NCBI GenBank assembly: GCA_937927525.1
Contig: CALBDR010000206.1
Coordinates: 1-17,968 of the forward strand
Length of the DNA stretch: 17,968 nucleotides
From: an uncultured Candidatus Melainabacteria bacterium
Lineage (GTDB): Bacteria; Cyanobacteriota; Vampirovibrionia; LMEP-6097
Direction of reading: 5' to 3'
Under the pieces are notes generated by a model. That model did no database searches, was not told the DNA's origin, and saw only the letters and a program-made list of their open reading frames with translations. A program made the translations under genes and the position numbers. This document shows positions 1 through 8,140 of the stretch, piece after piece. The first letter of the stretch is position 1; each line of letters starts with the position of its first letter.

Positions 1-175
1 CTCTATCGTCAGTGCACTGGGCTGAGAGCATAACTGCGCAGAGTAATTCAAATGCATTATTATGAAGTAAAAAACACTTAACTTCACCATATTTTTCGTT
101 AAGTATTTTAATTATATTTTTTGTTTGTTTTTTTAATTTTTCTTCTGACTTTTCTTTGGAAATAAGCTTAGACAT
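1..175 (-). CDS. nth: Endonuclease III (partial, N-terminal 58 residues)
   Basis: The frame opens at an ATG at 175 and runs off the left edge, so only the N-terminal 58 residues are visible. They begin MSKLISKEK, a lysine-rich helix, then reach the segment 'FELLCAVMLSAQCTDDR'. This is the signature of bacterial endonuclease III (usually F-ELL-A-x-LSAQ-TD-x-x-V-N), which forms part of the DNA-binding face of this HhH-GPD glycosylase/AP lyase. The enzyme removes oxidised pyrimidines in base excision repair. The catalytic Lys, Asp and the iron-sulfur cysteines lie outside the window. There is no Shine-Dalgarno sequence, but a TATAAT hexamer lies 8 nt before the ATG, suggesting a leaderless transcript separate from the pilus operon, whose last gene ends 46 nt upstream. 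Confidence 0.88.
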   Translation of the reverse strand, partial: MSKLISKEKSEEKLKKQTKNIIKILNEKYGEVKCFLLHNNAFELLCAVMLSAQCTDDR

Positions 176-183
176 TATAAAGT

Positions 184-189
184 ATTATA
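184..189 (-). promoter_or_regulatory. -10 element of nth, leaderless arrangement
   Basis: On the minus strand TATAAT is followed by ACTTTATA and then the ATG of nth, leaving 8 nt between hexamer and start codon. A weak -35 candidate, TTCAAG, lies 16 nt further upstream. With a normal discriminator the transcript would begin at or within a couple of bases of the ATG. Confidence 0.5.
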
Positions 190-221
190 TTACAGCTTAG
201 CTTTACTTGAATGTTTTATGA

Positions 222-1022
222 TTACTTGTTCAGCTGAATATTAAGTATGTCTTTTAGTTTTATTTTTTTATTTTCAGTTGAGCTTATTTTATCTACAACT
301 GGCTTTAATACTTCTTCATTTAATTTTAAAATTGAGTAAAGTTCTGGTATTTCTCCTTTTTGCTCATATTCTTTGAGCATAATTTCTTTTAGATATTCTA
401 AGATTTCGTTTCTAGAAAGGCAGTCATCTAGTTCATATTTTTCTTTCACTCGATATAATGCATTATTGATTTGCTTTCTAGTCGTAGCTAAGTCTTCAGC
501 TATCTGAGCTGTAGTCTTTCCAAGTATCATTGAGCTAATAATTGAGAATTCGTGTAAAGTCATTTTGCCAATGTTTTCATATTTATCTTCTTTTTGTTTG
601 AGCGAGCTTATGACGATATCTTTTTCTCCATTTAAAACTCTATTTAAAATTTCTCTACATTGATTTTTATCAGCTTCAAATTTTGCCCCTAAAAACACTG
701 CATCAAGTTCTAATTGTTTTGCTTTTATAACTATTGAACTTTCAAATGATGCTGTAAATAAAATGATCTTTGTACAAGGTGAATGGGCTTTAATCCACTC
801 TGCAAGTAAAATACCACTGTTTTTAAGTCCAGTGGATGATTCTGAGAGTTCACCTAAATAACAATCTAACCAAACCAAATCAGGTTTAATTTCTATAAAT
901 GCCTGTTCTGCCTCTTTGCTTGTTTTACAAAACTTTTTCACCTCAAGAAAAGGTTCTAAGACTGAAGCAATATAGTCCCAACTTACAATTTGATCTTCTA
1001 CTACGATAGCGGTTTTTTTCAT
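222..1022 (-). CDS. Response regulator, receiver domain plus LuxR/NarL-type HTH
   Basis: This is a 266-residue protein starting MKKTAIVVEDQ. Residues 1-120 form a receiver domain: acidic pair E9-D10, phospho-acceptor D53 in 'LVWLDC', T90 in 'ILFTAS' and K114 in 'FLGAK', so it should be phosphorylatable. From about residue 153 'MTLHEFSIISSMILGKT' followed by 'AQIAEDLATTRKQINNAL' matches the four-helix LuxR/NarL DNA-binding domain. About 60 charged residues follow the HTH, longer than a typical NarL protein. The ATG at 1022 is preferred over a TTG at 1073, because the receiver strand beta1 starts immediately after it and the upstream extension overlaps the previous gene. It is the last gene of the pilus cluster, with no histidine kinase beside it, and plausibly controls the pilus genes (inference). 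Confidence 0.85.
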   Translation of the reverse strand: MKKTAIVVEDQIVSWDYIASVLEPFLEVKKFCKTSKEAEQAFIEIKPDLVWLDCYLGELSESSTGLKNSGILLAEWIKAHSPCTKIILFTASFESSIVIKAKQLELDAVFLGAKFEADKNQCREILNRVLNGEKDIVISSLKQKEDKYENIGKMTLHEFSIISSMILGKTTAQIAEDLATTRKQINNALYRVKEKYELDDCLSRNEILEYLKEIMLKEYEQKGEIPELYSILKLNEEVLKPVVDKISSTENKKIKLKDILNIQLNK

Positions 1023-1026
1023 GGTT

Positions 1027-1290
1027 TTAAAAATTACTTTGTATTTTTGAAAATGATTTTTGTTTTGAATCAAAAAGCTTTACGGTAGACGTTTCTTCTA
1101 AAATATATTTTTTTTGGTTTTTTTGTGAAGTTTTATTTGAGGAAGTTTGTTTTTTTTGGTAAAGAATCTTAGATACTTGAGATATTTCACTATTTGAGTT
1201 ATTTACTTTTTTTATGGTTCTAATGAAAATATCATTATAAGCAATGAAAAACAATATTAGTGTGAAAAATATTGAGATGAAATTTGTCAT
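1027..1290 (-). CDS. Small single-pass membrane protein of the pilus operon
   Basis: This 87-residue protein begins MTNFISIFFTLILFFIAYND, a hydrophobic segment at residues 4-18, followed by a basic, Ser/Lys/Gln-rich hydrophilic tail. A good Shine-Dalgarno (AAGGAA) precedes the ATG. The start overlaps the stop of the preceding 55-residue gene in an ATGA junction, so translation is likely coupled. The N-terminus resembles that of the preceding protein (both MTNxxSI plus a hydrophobic stretch), suggesting an old tandem duplication. There is no signal-peptidase site, lipobox or prepilin motif. Its position next to the secretin suggests a pilus accessory or minor pilin-like role, but I do not recognise a family. 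Confidence 0.65.
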   Translation of the reverse strand: MTNFISIFFTLILFFIAYNDIFIRTIKKVNNSNSEISQVSKILYQKKQTSSNKTSQKNQKKYILEETSTVKLFDSKQKSFSKIQSNF

Positions 1291-1454
1291 TTAATTTCCT
1301 TTTTATTTCTAGTTAATTTATTTATCAGTAATTCTTTTTTATTCTGGCTTACTTTACTGGATAGTTTAATTGAACTTATACTTAGTTCAGTAACAGAATT
1401 ACTTATAAACAACACTATAGTAATTAAAATTAAAATACTAAAAACATTTGTCAT
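1287..1454 (-). CDS. 55-residue single-pass membrane protein of the pilus operon
   Basis: This is a short gene between the secretin and the 87-residue protein. It starts MTNVFSILILITIVLFISNS, with a transmembrane segment at residues 4-18, and has a basic tail ending KLTRNKKEIK. Its ATG overlaps the secretin stop by one base (TAATG), with GGAG 8 nt upstream inside the secretin gene. Its TGA overlaps the next ATG (ATGA). Those two tight junctions and the shared MTNxxSI N-terminus with the next protein make it a real gene rather than a chance frame. Function unknown; a small inner-membrane or minor pilin-like component is possible. Confidence 0.7.
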   Translation of the reverse strand: MTNVFSILILITIVLFISNSVTELSISSIKLSSKVSQNKKELLINKLTRNKKEIK

Positions 1455-3022
1455 TAATTCAACTCCATTTTGTTAACTTTAAGAAAATCTTTATAGTTGA
1501 CACTATTTTCAAAATCTTCGTATGCAGCTTTTAGACTTATAAATAAAATATTTTTATTATGAGATTTCCTATGTGATCTTCCTAAAAATGGAATCAGTCT
1601 AGCTAAAGGGGATTTAGCCTTAGTATAAATATCAGACTCAGTTAAAAAACTTGAGATGATAATTTCTTGATTATTTTTTAATACGGCACCGTTATTTGTA
1701 AATTGTTCATTGAAAATAGGAATTGCAAAGTCCTCAAATGAGGTATTAGTTGTTTCTGCTGTTGTTAACCTGGATGCTAATTGAACGTCAATTAGCTCTT
1801 TTTCAAGTTCAGAGACTTTTAATTCACCATGAAAACCAATAGGAATATATTCAATTGAAAATGTACTTCCACCCACATTATTATTTATTCGAGGGATTGG
1901 AAAGCGAGTTCCTTTGCCAAGTTTTACTGTTTCCCCAGAATGGGTTACCAAGCTAAATTCATTTACTAAATTCAGTACTCCTTCTTCTAAAAGATTATTG
2001 ATTAAAATATTTAGCACTGTATCATCGAAGAGTCTTACTGTACCACTTGCCAAATTTCCTCCTAAAACCTCAGCTCCTAATCTCAGTAATCCTTGTGCAG
2101 AAAAGAATCCTGTGTTGTTATTGTTTGTTGCAATATTTGTTGAAAATGTTGAACTTGGAGGTGCTAAAGGATTTGAACCAACTGCTCCATTGAAATCATT
2201 TCCCTGTGAAGTAAGTATTAAGCTATTTAAAAATTGATCAATATACTTTTCACTCATTTCAAGGAATCTAACCTGCACCTTAAATCTCTTTGCTTCTTTT
2301 ATTTTTAAAAATGAGATAACTTTTTCTGATTTTGATGAAAGAATAATATCTCTATAGATACTTTCTACCTGGTTAAGGTGATTTGAATTTTCATAGAAGT
2401 TTATAAAGCTATCATCATTGTTTCCTTGAATGGTTTTGCTTTTCTCCTCATTTTTTAAACTCCCACCTGGATTTGAGTAAATTTTTATACCTTCATCATT
2501 AACTGCTTTTGCAGCAAAGCTTAGAGCAAGTAATGCATTTTTTGCATTTGCAACCTCACCTTTTAAAAATATTGCAGCTTGATTTTTGTCTGTTTGGTTA
2601 ATACTCAGCTTTGGGATAACTTTTATTTTTTGACTTTCATTTGCTTCCTTGATACCAAAATGTTTATTTAATTCATTCTCAAGTATTTTATAATTGGGGC
2701 TTACATTGATATTTAAAGAAATAAGTTCATTCTTGATTTTGAAGTTGAGAACTGTTGATCCTTCACTGAGAGCTTTAATGAGAAATTCCTTATAGCCTTT
2801 ATTAGATGCCTGTGATTTTTCAACTTTAATAATATCTTGATCTTCATCAAGGAAATGTATCTCAGAAACAGGATCTTTAAATTTTATAAGCTCAATTTCT
2901 CCTCGTAACATTGATCTATGTATACTCTGAACTTCTTTAGTGTTGAAAATTATTTTTGCATTTGCTTGTGTGGTGAAAACAATGCAGATTAATAGACTAA
3001 GTATATTGATTGTAGTTTTCAT
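1454..3022 (-). CDS. cpaC: Tad pilus outer-membrane secretin (CpaC/RcpA family)
   Basis: This 522-residue protein has a signal peptide (hydrophobic core, cleavage after ANA near residue 22). Residues ~23-120 look like the pilus-assembly N-terminal domain of CpaC, ending in the strand 'ISLNINV'. A BON-like segment follows (~135-180), then 'FKVQVRFLEMS', typical of the entry to the secretin core. The C-terminal half has secretin hallmarks: 'LVTHSGETVKLGKGTRFPIP', 'IEYIPIGFHGEL' and, near the end, 'ARLIPFLGR' before a final beta strand. It would form the outer-membrane pore for the pilus. The long Asn/Ser/Gly-rich stretch near 275-310 is probably a lumenal or gate loop. The ATG overlaps the tadC stop by one base. 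Its place after tadC rather than after cpaB is unusual. Confidence 0.85.
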   Translation of the reverse strand: MKTTINILSLLICIVFTTQANAKIIFNTKEVQSIHRSMLRGEIELIKFKDPVSEIHFLDEDQDIIKVEKSQASNKGYKEFLIKALSEGSTVLNFKIKNELISLNINVSPNYKILENELNKHFGIKEANESQKIKVIPKLSINQTDKNQAAIFLKGEVANAKNALLALSFAAKAVNDEGIKIYSNPGGSLKNEEKSKTIQGNNDDSFINFYENSNHLNQVESIYRDIILSSKSEKVISFLKIKEAKRFKVQVRFLEMSEKYIDQFLNSLILTSQGNDFNGAVGSNPLAPPSSTFSTNIATNNNNTGFFSAQGLLRLGAEVLGGNLASGTVRLFDDTVLNILINNLLEEGVLNLVNEFSLVTHSGETVKLGKGTRFPIPRINNNVGGSTFSIEYIPIGFHGELKVSELEKELIDVQLASRLTTAETTNTSFEDFAIPIFNEQFTNNGAVLKNNQEIIISSFLTESDIYTKAKSPLARLIPFLGRSHRKSHNKNILFISLKAAYEDFENSVNYKDFLKVNKMELN

Positions 3023-3819
3023 TAGCTGATGATTCCTTTTATAGAAAATAATATAGATGAGTAGAGTGGATAACTTGCCAAAAACATCATACTTATTACG
3101 GGAATACTGATGTAGAGTTGAATATTTTCAATTAAGTCCTCATGTTTTAGTCTCTGTTCTAAATTGATTTTTTCTTTAATTTCATTAAAATATAATTCTA
3201 AATTCCCAAAGTCACTGTATGAATGTATTCTACGAAGTAATGATTTTATTTCATCACTATGTCTAATGCTATGGGGTATGAATTCGTCTATATTGTTTGT
3301 GTTTGAATTTTCAGATTCATTGAGGATTTGTCTAATGAAACTTGCAAATTCATTATCTGAGTTGACTTCTATTTCTTTTAATGCGAGTACTAAACCAATT
3401 TGATTTTTTAAACATAATGTTTCCAGGCAATATATAAAATGAGATAACTGAGATTCGATATAGTTTTTTCTTTTAATTATAGTTAGATTTATTTTTATTA
3501 CTTCAAACATTATTAGAATAGAAAAGATTAAAGTTAGGTAGTTTATTTTTATAAACTGTATGAATAGTAGTATTAGGCAATAAAATAAAATCGAAAAAAT
3601 AGCTGAGTAAAGTTTTTTAGTATTAAGATATAAATCTCTATAAATAGCTTGTACTTTATTTAAAGATTTTAAATTTAAACTATAGAAAATTTTTTCACCA
3701 AGCTTATTTATTAATGTATCTTTTTGTTCACTTAATAATAGTAATTTGGGTGATTGGTAAAAGCTTATTATCACAAGTAGGCAGCAGGAAGTAAAAAGAA
3801 GTAAGTTTATAGAAATCAT
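3022..3819 (-). CDS. tadC: Tad pilus inner-membrane platform protein TadC
   Basis: This 265-residue integral membrane protein has hydrophobic segments at residues ~3-20, ~70-112 (a pair) and ~235-260. Between the last two sits a cytoplasmic helical domain: 'FIYCLETLCLKNQIGLVLAL' resembles the first half of a T2SSF/GspF domain, and a second helix pair follows before the last membrane span. This matches TadC, which with TadB forms the inner-membrane platform driven by the ATPase. GGAG lies 7-8 nt before the ATG, which overlaps the tadB stop (ATGA). Sequence similarity is diffuse and the call leans on topology and order. TadB and TadC could be swapped in name, but operon order (second after the ATPase) supports TadC. 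Confidence 0.8.
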   Translation of the reverse strand: MISINLLLFTSCCLLVIISFYQSPKLLLLSEQKDTLINKLGEKIFYSLNLKSLNKVQAIYRDLYLNTKKLYSAIFSILFYCLILLFIQFIKINYLTLIFSILIMFEVIKINLTIIKRKNYIESQLSHFIYCLETLCLKNQIGLVLALKEIEVNSDNEFASFIRQILNESENSNTNNIDEFIPHSIRHSDEIKSLLRRIHSYSDFGNLELYFNEIKEKINLEQRLKHEDLIENIQLYISIPVISMMFLASYPLYSSILFSIKGIIS

Positions 3820-4670
3820 AATAACTCTCCTTTCTTTTTATTGAGGAATATATGTGAGCTAATATAAACTAACCAAAATAAAATTGAACTAAAAAATATA
3901 GCCAAGTCTTTATTAGTATCTTCAAACCATTCAGGGTTGCTGCTATTAAGTTTAGGGATTAGTATAAGTAAATTTAAATAATAGAAAATAAGCATAAAAT
4001 CTATACTTAAATTAATTAATTTATAGCTGTTTTTGAATTTCTTTCTATTTTTTTCTTGATTATTGAGGAATATATTTATTTCTTTGAATATATTTACTGG
4101 CGACTGATTGAATTTAAGTTCAAGGCTTAATAACTGTATATAATTTTTAAATTCTTTTATACTATGCTTTTTAGCCAGCGTTTTAAAGAAGTTAACTATT
4201 TCATTTTGAATATTGTAATTATGTAGTTTGCAAAAATTTGATATGTCGTCTTGTAATGATTTTAATTTAATTGTGTTGAAAGTATTTCTAATAGCAGAGT
4301 CTAAGCTAAAAGATTCTTCAATACTTTCACTAATTTCATTTATTAAGGTTTTAAGTTCATTTATTAAATATTCTTTTTCTAAAGTCCTTTGATCAATATA
4401 TAATCGAGATATGATGATGCCACTTATAAAAATATAGAGATAAATTGAATAATTAAGGCTTAGGTTTAAGTGTGAAAAGGCTTTTACTAAAAGAAATAAG
4501 TTTAAGGAAACTAATATTAAGTTCTTTATATAAAAATTTGCTTTGTCAATATTTTTTTTGAAAATAGAATTTATTATTGTAAATATCTGTTTGAAGTAAG
4601 TTCCTATGTTCTCAAAAAATATAAGTAGTAAACTTAAACATATTAGTGATAAAAAATTAATATAAATCAA
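3816..4670 (-). CDS. tadB: Tad pilus inner-membrane platform protein TadB
   Basis: This 284-residue membrane protein has hydrophobic segments near residues 3-20, 47-67, 74-95, ~222-243 and ~256-276. The central helical region (~100-215), including 'LINELKTLINEISESIEESF' and 'LLSLELKFNQSPVNIF', fits a T2SSF domain. It lies directly after the ATPase gene, as tadB does in canonical clusters. The start is TTG, sharing TTGA with the TGA stop of the ATPase gene; AAAGGAG lies about 13 nt upstream, a rather long spacing. The protein probably transmits motor motion to the growing pilus. The family call rests mainly on topology and neighbours. Confidence 0.8.
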   Translation of the reverse strand: MIYINFLSLICLSLLLIFFENIGTYFKQIFTIINSIFKKNIDKANFYIKNLILVSLNLFLLVKAFSHLNLSLNYSIYLYIFISGIIISRLYIDQRTLEKEYLINELKTLINEISESIEESFSLDSAIRNTFNTIKLKSLQDDISNFCKLHNYNIQNEIVNFFKTLAKKHSIKEFKNYIQLLSLELKFNQSPVNIFKEINIFLNNQEKNRKKFKNSYKLINLSIDFMLIFYYLNLLILIPKLNSSNPEWFEDTNKDLAIFFSSILFWLVYISSHIFLNKKKGELL

Positions 4671-6121
4671 AATTGGTATTTAACTCCTTTTTCAAAAAAA
4701 TAATTTTCTAATTCAGGTATTTTGTTTATTAATTTAAAGCTTTCATCTTCATGTCTGAAAATTTCAGTGCTACTAAATTCTGTTACTGTGTTCAATATGG
4801 CTTTATTAATGTAATGTATACTATCTATTATTCTTCTTCCTGACTTTGATTCTTGCTTTAAGAGAATTAAAATTTTCATATTACTGGCTATTTGAGATTT
4901 AATTTCTTCTATATGTGGACTTTCTGAATTAAGGCTACATAAGTAAGCTAAATTATTTAATGCTTCACTAACTTTCTTGTTCTTTTCTCTAACAGTGTAG
5001 TGATAAGTCATGAGGCATCCATAGATGTTTTGAGCAAGTTGAATTATTTCCCAAGCATCACCATCTCTGCTTTCAGAAAGTGCAACATATTTAATGCTGT
5101 GTCTTTTACATGCTTTTATTAGGTCTTTTATATTTGATTGCTGATCTTTTTTATTAATTTGTAACTGAATTAGGTTATCTATGGGATTTTCAATTTCTCG
5201 TGTATCTTCAATTAAAGCTTTTCTAGCATTAGGGTCCCACTCTTTAATGAGACTGCTTAATAGGGTTGTTTTACCTGTACTCATGGTCCCAGCTATTGCA
5301 ATAGAAATTCCTGATCTTTGTAAGGCTTTTAAAAACTCAAGAATCTTATTGTTAAACATTGAAGACTGCTCAAGCTTCTCAAGTGTAAATGATTCATGTG
5401 GATGAAACCTTATAGTTAAACAAGGGCTGGATGAAGCCGGAGGGATTATAGCAGAGGCTCTAAGTTGGTTAAATGCTAATTCAAAATCTAGTATAGGAGA
5501 TGAGTAATTGATTATATAGTTCTGTTTTTTTAGGTGGTTGGCTTCGTTAATTAAAGTGATAATAGTTCTTTCAAGATGCTTGTCTGAGATGAATTTATAA
5601 TCAATTTTTGTGATATTTTCAGTTGATTCAAAGTAGATACTTTTATGATTATTAATCTGTAATTCAATTAGATTAGTTGAAAAAGTATATTTAAGGCAAT
5701 AATTTATAATTGAGTTTTCACTAATTAAACCCGATTTTATTTTTAAATGTGAGAAAAAAAAGGGTGTTAGTGGACCATAGTAAACTAAATCAAGTACTAG
5801 AGCATCTTCTAAAAGCATATTCATATCAAAGTTTAATTCTGAAGCTATATTAAGTTCAGAACTTATCTCTTGTATGTAATTTTTTAATATTAGGGATTTT
5901 GAGAATTTTTCTTTTAGTAAGGAGTCTATATTAGAAATTTTATTAAATTCTTTGAGCCTAAGCCTTTCTCTTAATTTTTGAGCTGTTATATTGTTTGCTC
6001 CAGGCTTTAGATCTTCGATAATGCGTTCATAAATTACTTTCCGATATTTATTAAATAATTGATTTGAAAATATATTAGTGTAGCAAAACTCTAAACTTGA
6101 ACTTGTATAATCTAATGACAT
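4667..6121 (-). CDS. cpaF: Tad pilus assembly ATPase (CpaF/TadA, type II/IV secretion ATPase)
   Basis: This 484-residue protein is a GspE/VirB11-superfamily motor. An N-terminal helical domain (1-~200) precedes the core. 'LTIRFHPHESFTLEKL' is the usual linker before the nucleotide site, and the Walker A is GTMSTGKTT at 278-286. The Asp box is 'ALIEDTREI' (E305, D306). The Walker B/arginine segment 'KYVALSESRDGDAWEII' carries the catalytic Glu at 350. The following 'CLMTYHYT' replaces the usual T-x-HANS/T His box, keeping H374. The usual 'GE-RGGEA' reads SESRDGDA here, so this is a divergent member, but the catalytic residues I can place are present. The start overlaps the end of cpaE by 10 bases with a GA-rich Shine-Dalgarno. 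It supplies energy for pilus assembly at the inner membrane. Confidence 0.92.
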   Translation of the reverse strand: MSLDYTSSSLEFCYTNIFSNQLFNKYRKVIYERIIEDLKPGANNITAQKLRERLRLKEFNKISNIDSLLKEKFSKSLILKNYIQEISSELNIASELNFDMNMLLEDALVLDLVYYGPLTPFFFSHLKIKSGLISENSIINYCLKYTFSTNLIELQINNHKSIYFESTENITKIDYKFISDKHLERTIITLINEANHLKKQNYIINYSSPILDFELAFNQLRASAIIPPASSSPCLTIRFHPHESFTLEKLEQSSMFNNKILEFLKALQRSGISIAIAGTMSTGKTTLLSSLIKEWDPNARKALIEDTREIENPIDNLIQLQINKKDQQSNIKDLIKACKRHSIKYVALSESRDGDAWEIIQLAQNIYGCLMTYHYTVREKNKKVSEALNNLAYLCSLNSESPHIEEIKSQIASNMKILILLKQESKSGRRIIDSIHYINKAILNTVTEFSSTEIFRHEDESFKLINKIPELENYFFEKGVKYQF

Positions 6122-7335
6122 AACTCACCCTCACTCTTGTTATTTATTTCAAGATGCTTATAGATTCTTTCAGCTAAATCTTGGGCTTTATTTTTTTGCT
6201 TTTCTTTTAATTGATTTGTTCTTAAAAATTTATATAAGTCTGAATTAATACAAGGTTCTTTAGAGATTACTTTTCTTGTAATTTGCTTAGTTACTCTCTG
6301 ATTATTAGCTGTAATAGGGTTTAATTTTAAGTTGTATGATTTACTTAGATAGTCTTTAAGTTCAAGAAAATCATGGAAGTTTGATTTAGTGTTGTTGATA
6401 TTAATGAACATTTCTTCAGCTATACTGTAAAAATATCGGCTACTATGTGAAACTAGGTCGCTACCTAGTTCTACTAAAATATACTCATATCTATTTTCGT
6501 ATTTTTTTAGTATAAATCTTTCTATATTTGTTGTTTCTGATTTAAGCTTAGAAACAACTTCATCTAGTTCATCTAAAAATTTAATTTTTTCTTTGAAGTT
6601 AACTTCAGTATTACGGTAGCAATCATTTAACTTTTCAATTTCAAGACCAATATTATTTATAAACTCTATCTTATGTTTTGATTGTAATATTCTAGCTAGA
6701 TAGTCACAGTTTGGTATCTTTTCTATTGGTTTTACATTAATATAATTAAAATCAGCTTCTAAGTCATTAAAATTATTTCTTCTATCGTATAAAGATTCTT
6801 TATTATGGCTATTAAGTGAATTATTTATTAATTGGCTCTGTGAATTTTCAAGTAGTAAAATCTTTTTATTATTAATAGATAAATATTTAGCAAAGCTTAA
6901 CACCGTTTCAAATGAATCTCTTTCTGACTCTGTGTTTGAAGCAAAAAGAATGACTTTTTTTGATTTGTTTAATTTCCTATTAAAGAGAATTTTGGGAATA
7001 GTATGTTCGAAATTCTCTAGCGAACTAACATAGGCTTGATAAAAGCCAAATATATTTGATTCTTCAACTTTGATTTCTTCAAGGAGAATCATAATTTTGA
7101 ATTCTTGATTTATGTTTTTAAGTTTTTTACAAATCTCTAGAGCTTTTATTCTTTGATCTTTAGCATTAATTAATACTAAAATTTCACTTAATTCAATATT
7201 CCTAAAATATTCAATTGAAAAATCTTCTAAGTTAAGTCTAGATTTAATTTTTAAATTTAATTTATTTAGCTTATCCTCAACTTCCCTTATTTCAAAAGGA
7301 TTATCAAAGCTAGAGATTAGTATAACTTTGCTCAT
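6112..7335 (-). CDS. cpaE: CpaE/TadZ-like pilus localisation protein with degenerate ATPase motif
   Basis: This 407-residue protein lies between cpaB and cpaF, where cpaE/tadZ is found. Residues 1-~120 have the alternating strand-helix pattern of an atypical receiver domain ('KVILISSF', 'ILVLINAK', 'IMILLEEI'). The rest resembles a MinD/ParA-type fold: strand 'KKVILFAS' (~127-133), helix 'FETVLSFAKYLSINN', strand 'KILLLENS'. The deviant Walker A (KGGxGKT) expected after the first strand is absent, the sequence being SNTESERDS, so ATP binding is unlikely in the usual way. CpaE/TadZ proteins place the pilus machinery at a pole. The ATG overlaps the cpaB stop (ATGA). The assignment rests on position and fold pattern more than residue identity. 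Confidence 0.7.
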   Translation of the reverse strand: MSKVILISSFDNPFEIREVEDKLNKLNLKIKSRLNLEDFSIEYFRNIELSEILVLINAKDQRIKALEICKKLKNINQEFKIMILLEEIKVEESNIFGFYQAYVSSLENFEHTIPKILFNRKLNKSKKVILFASNTESERDSFETVLSFAKYLSINNKKILLLENSQSQLINNSLNSHNKESLYDRRNNFNDLEADFNYINVKPIEKIPNCDYLARILQSKHKIEFINNIGLEIEKLNDCYRNTEVNFKEKIKFLDELDEVVSKLKSETTNIERFILKKYENRYEYILVELGSDLVSHSSRYFYSIAEEMFININNTKSNFHDFLELKDYLSKSYNLKLNPITANNQRVTKQITRKVISKEPCINSDLYKFLRTNQLKEKQKNKAQDLAERIYKHLEINNKSEGELCH

Positions 7336-8129
7336 AGACTGTAAACCTTTATATCCTTAGAATTATTTACTAATAATTTTTGAAAACCTAATTTGCTGGT
7401 CTTTAAGTTTTTTTGTTTGCTAGCTTCTTTTTCTATGACTAGTTCTAGTTCTTTTGCATTGTGTGCACTGAGAACTTCTTTAAAGATTGAATTTGGGATA
7501 GCTAAGCTTATATTTAACTGCTCATCATTTATGTTCTTTAATAAGATGATTTTTCCACTATGATTAAACTTCTTACTACTAGTTTTTTTTGATTTTCTGT
7601 AGAGCTTAACTCTATCTCCTGTTTTTAAGAATTTTTTAGTGCCAGTAAATTCTAAAGAAAGGTCAAGGATTGAATGATTATCTGGCAGTAATTTTGTAAC
7701 TATATCTGTTGAATTGTATGCGATTAAATTTTTGCGAATTAGATCACCGCTAAGTAGATCTTTTTTTACTAGAGCCTTACTTAAATTATTTTTGATTAGC
7801 TCTAAATCCTTCTCTTTAAAGAATATTTCTCCATGAATAGATTCCAGTTCATTTATTTTTTTTAACGAATAAGGAATAAACTCTATAACACTTAGACTCA
7901 ATTTTGCACCTGCGCTCAAATGATCTTTAGCAGCTAAAACTAAAACGGTTTCATATTTATTAGCAAGTTGAAGTTTATTTTTTATGCTAAAGTATTCAGC
8001 TAATGAAAGTGAAATAAGAATTAAGATTAAAACTAATAAGCCTAATTTTATTTTCAATTTCTGTGTAAGGACGAACTCCTCTAAGTGTTCACTGAATGTG
8101 AGCTGGTTCTCATTTTTTAAGATATTCAT
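7332..8129 (-). CDS. cpaB: Tad pilus assembly protein CpaB/RcpC (SAF domain)
   Basis: This 265-residue protein has a short cytoplasmic N-terminus and one transmembrane helix at ~28-47, then a periplasmic part. 'VLVLAAKDHLSAGAKLSLS' and 'LVKKDLLSGDLIRKNL' form the SAF-like domain of CpaB (pattern 'a..dl..G..l...dl' and 'a..dI..Ge.i....l'). The segment 'LDLSLEFTGTKKFLKTGDRV' matches the second conserved block, in which a G-D-x-V turn follows. CpaB/RcpC helps stabilise or gate the secretin in the periplasm. It starts 11 nt after the pilin-like gene with an AGGT-containing ribosome site and overlaps cpaE by four bases. The distance to the secretin gene, four genes away, is unusual because cpaB and cpaC are normally adjacent. 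Confidence 0.85.
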   Translation of the reverse strand: MNILKNENQLTFSEHLEEFVLTQKLKIKLGLLVLILILISLSLAEYFSIKNKLQLANKYETVLVLAAKDHLSAGAKLSLSVIEFIPYSLKKINELESIHGEIFFKEKDLELIKNNLSKALVKKDLLSGDLIRKNLIAYNSTDIVTKLLPDNHSILDLSLEFTGTKKFLKTGDRVKLYRKSKKTSSKKFNHSGKIILLKNINDEQLNISLAIPNSIFKEVLSAHNAKELELVIEKEASKQKNLKTSKLGFQKLLVNNSKDIKVYSL

Positions 8130-8140
8130 TTATTTACCTG

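Noticed and set aside
1914..2237. 107-codon open frame on the plus strand opposite the secretin gene
   Set aside because: It is fully contained in the antisense of a well-supported gene, with no ribosome site or recognisable product. The same applies to the frames opposite tadC (3164-3403), cpaF (5181-5405), the orphan gene (10487-10750), nusB (10844-11044) and rpoD (11772-12104, 12282-12488).
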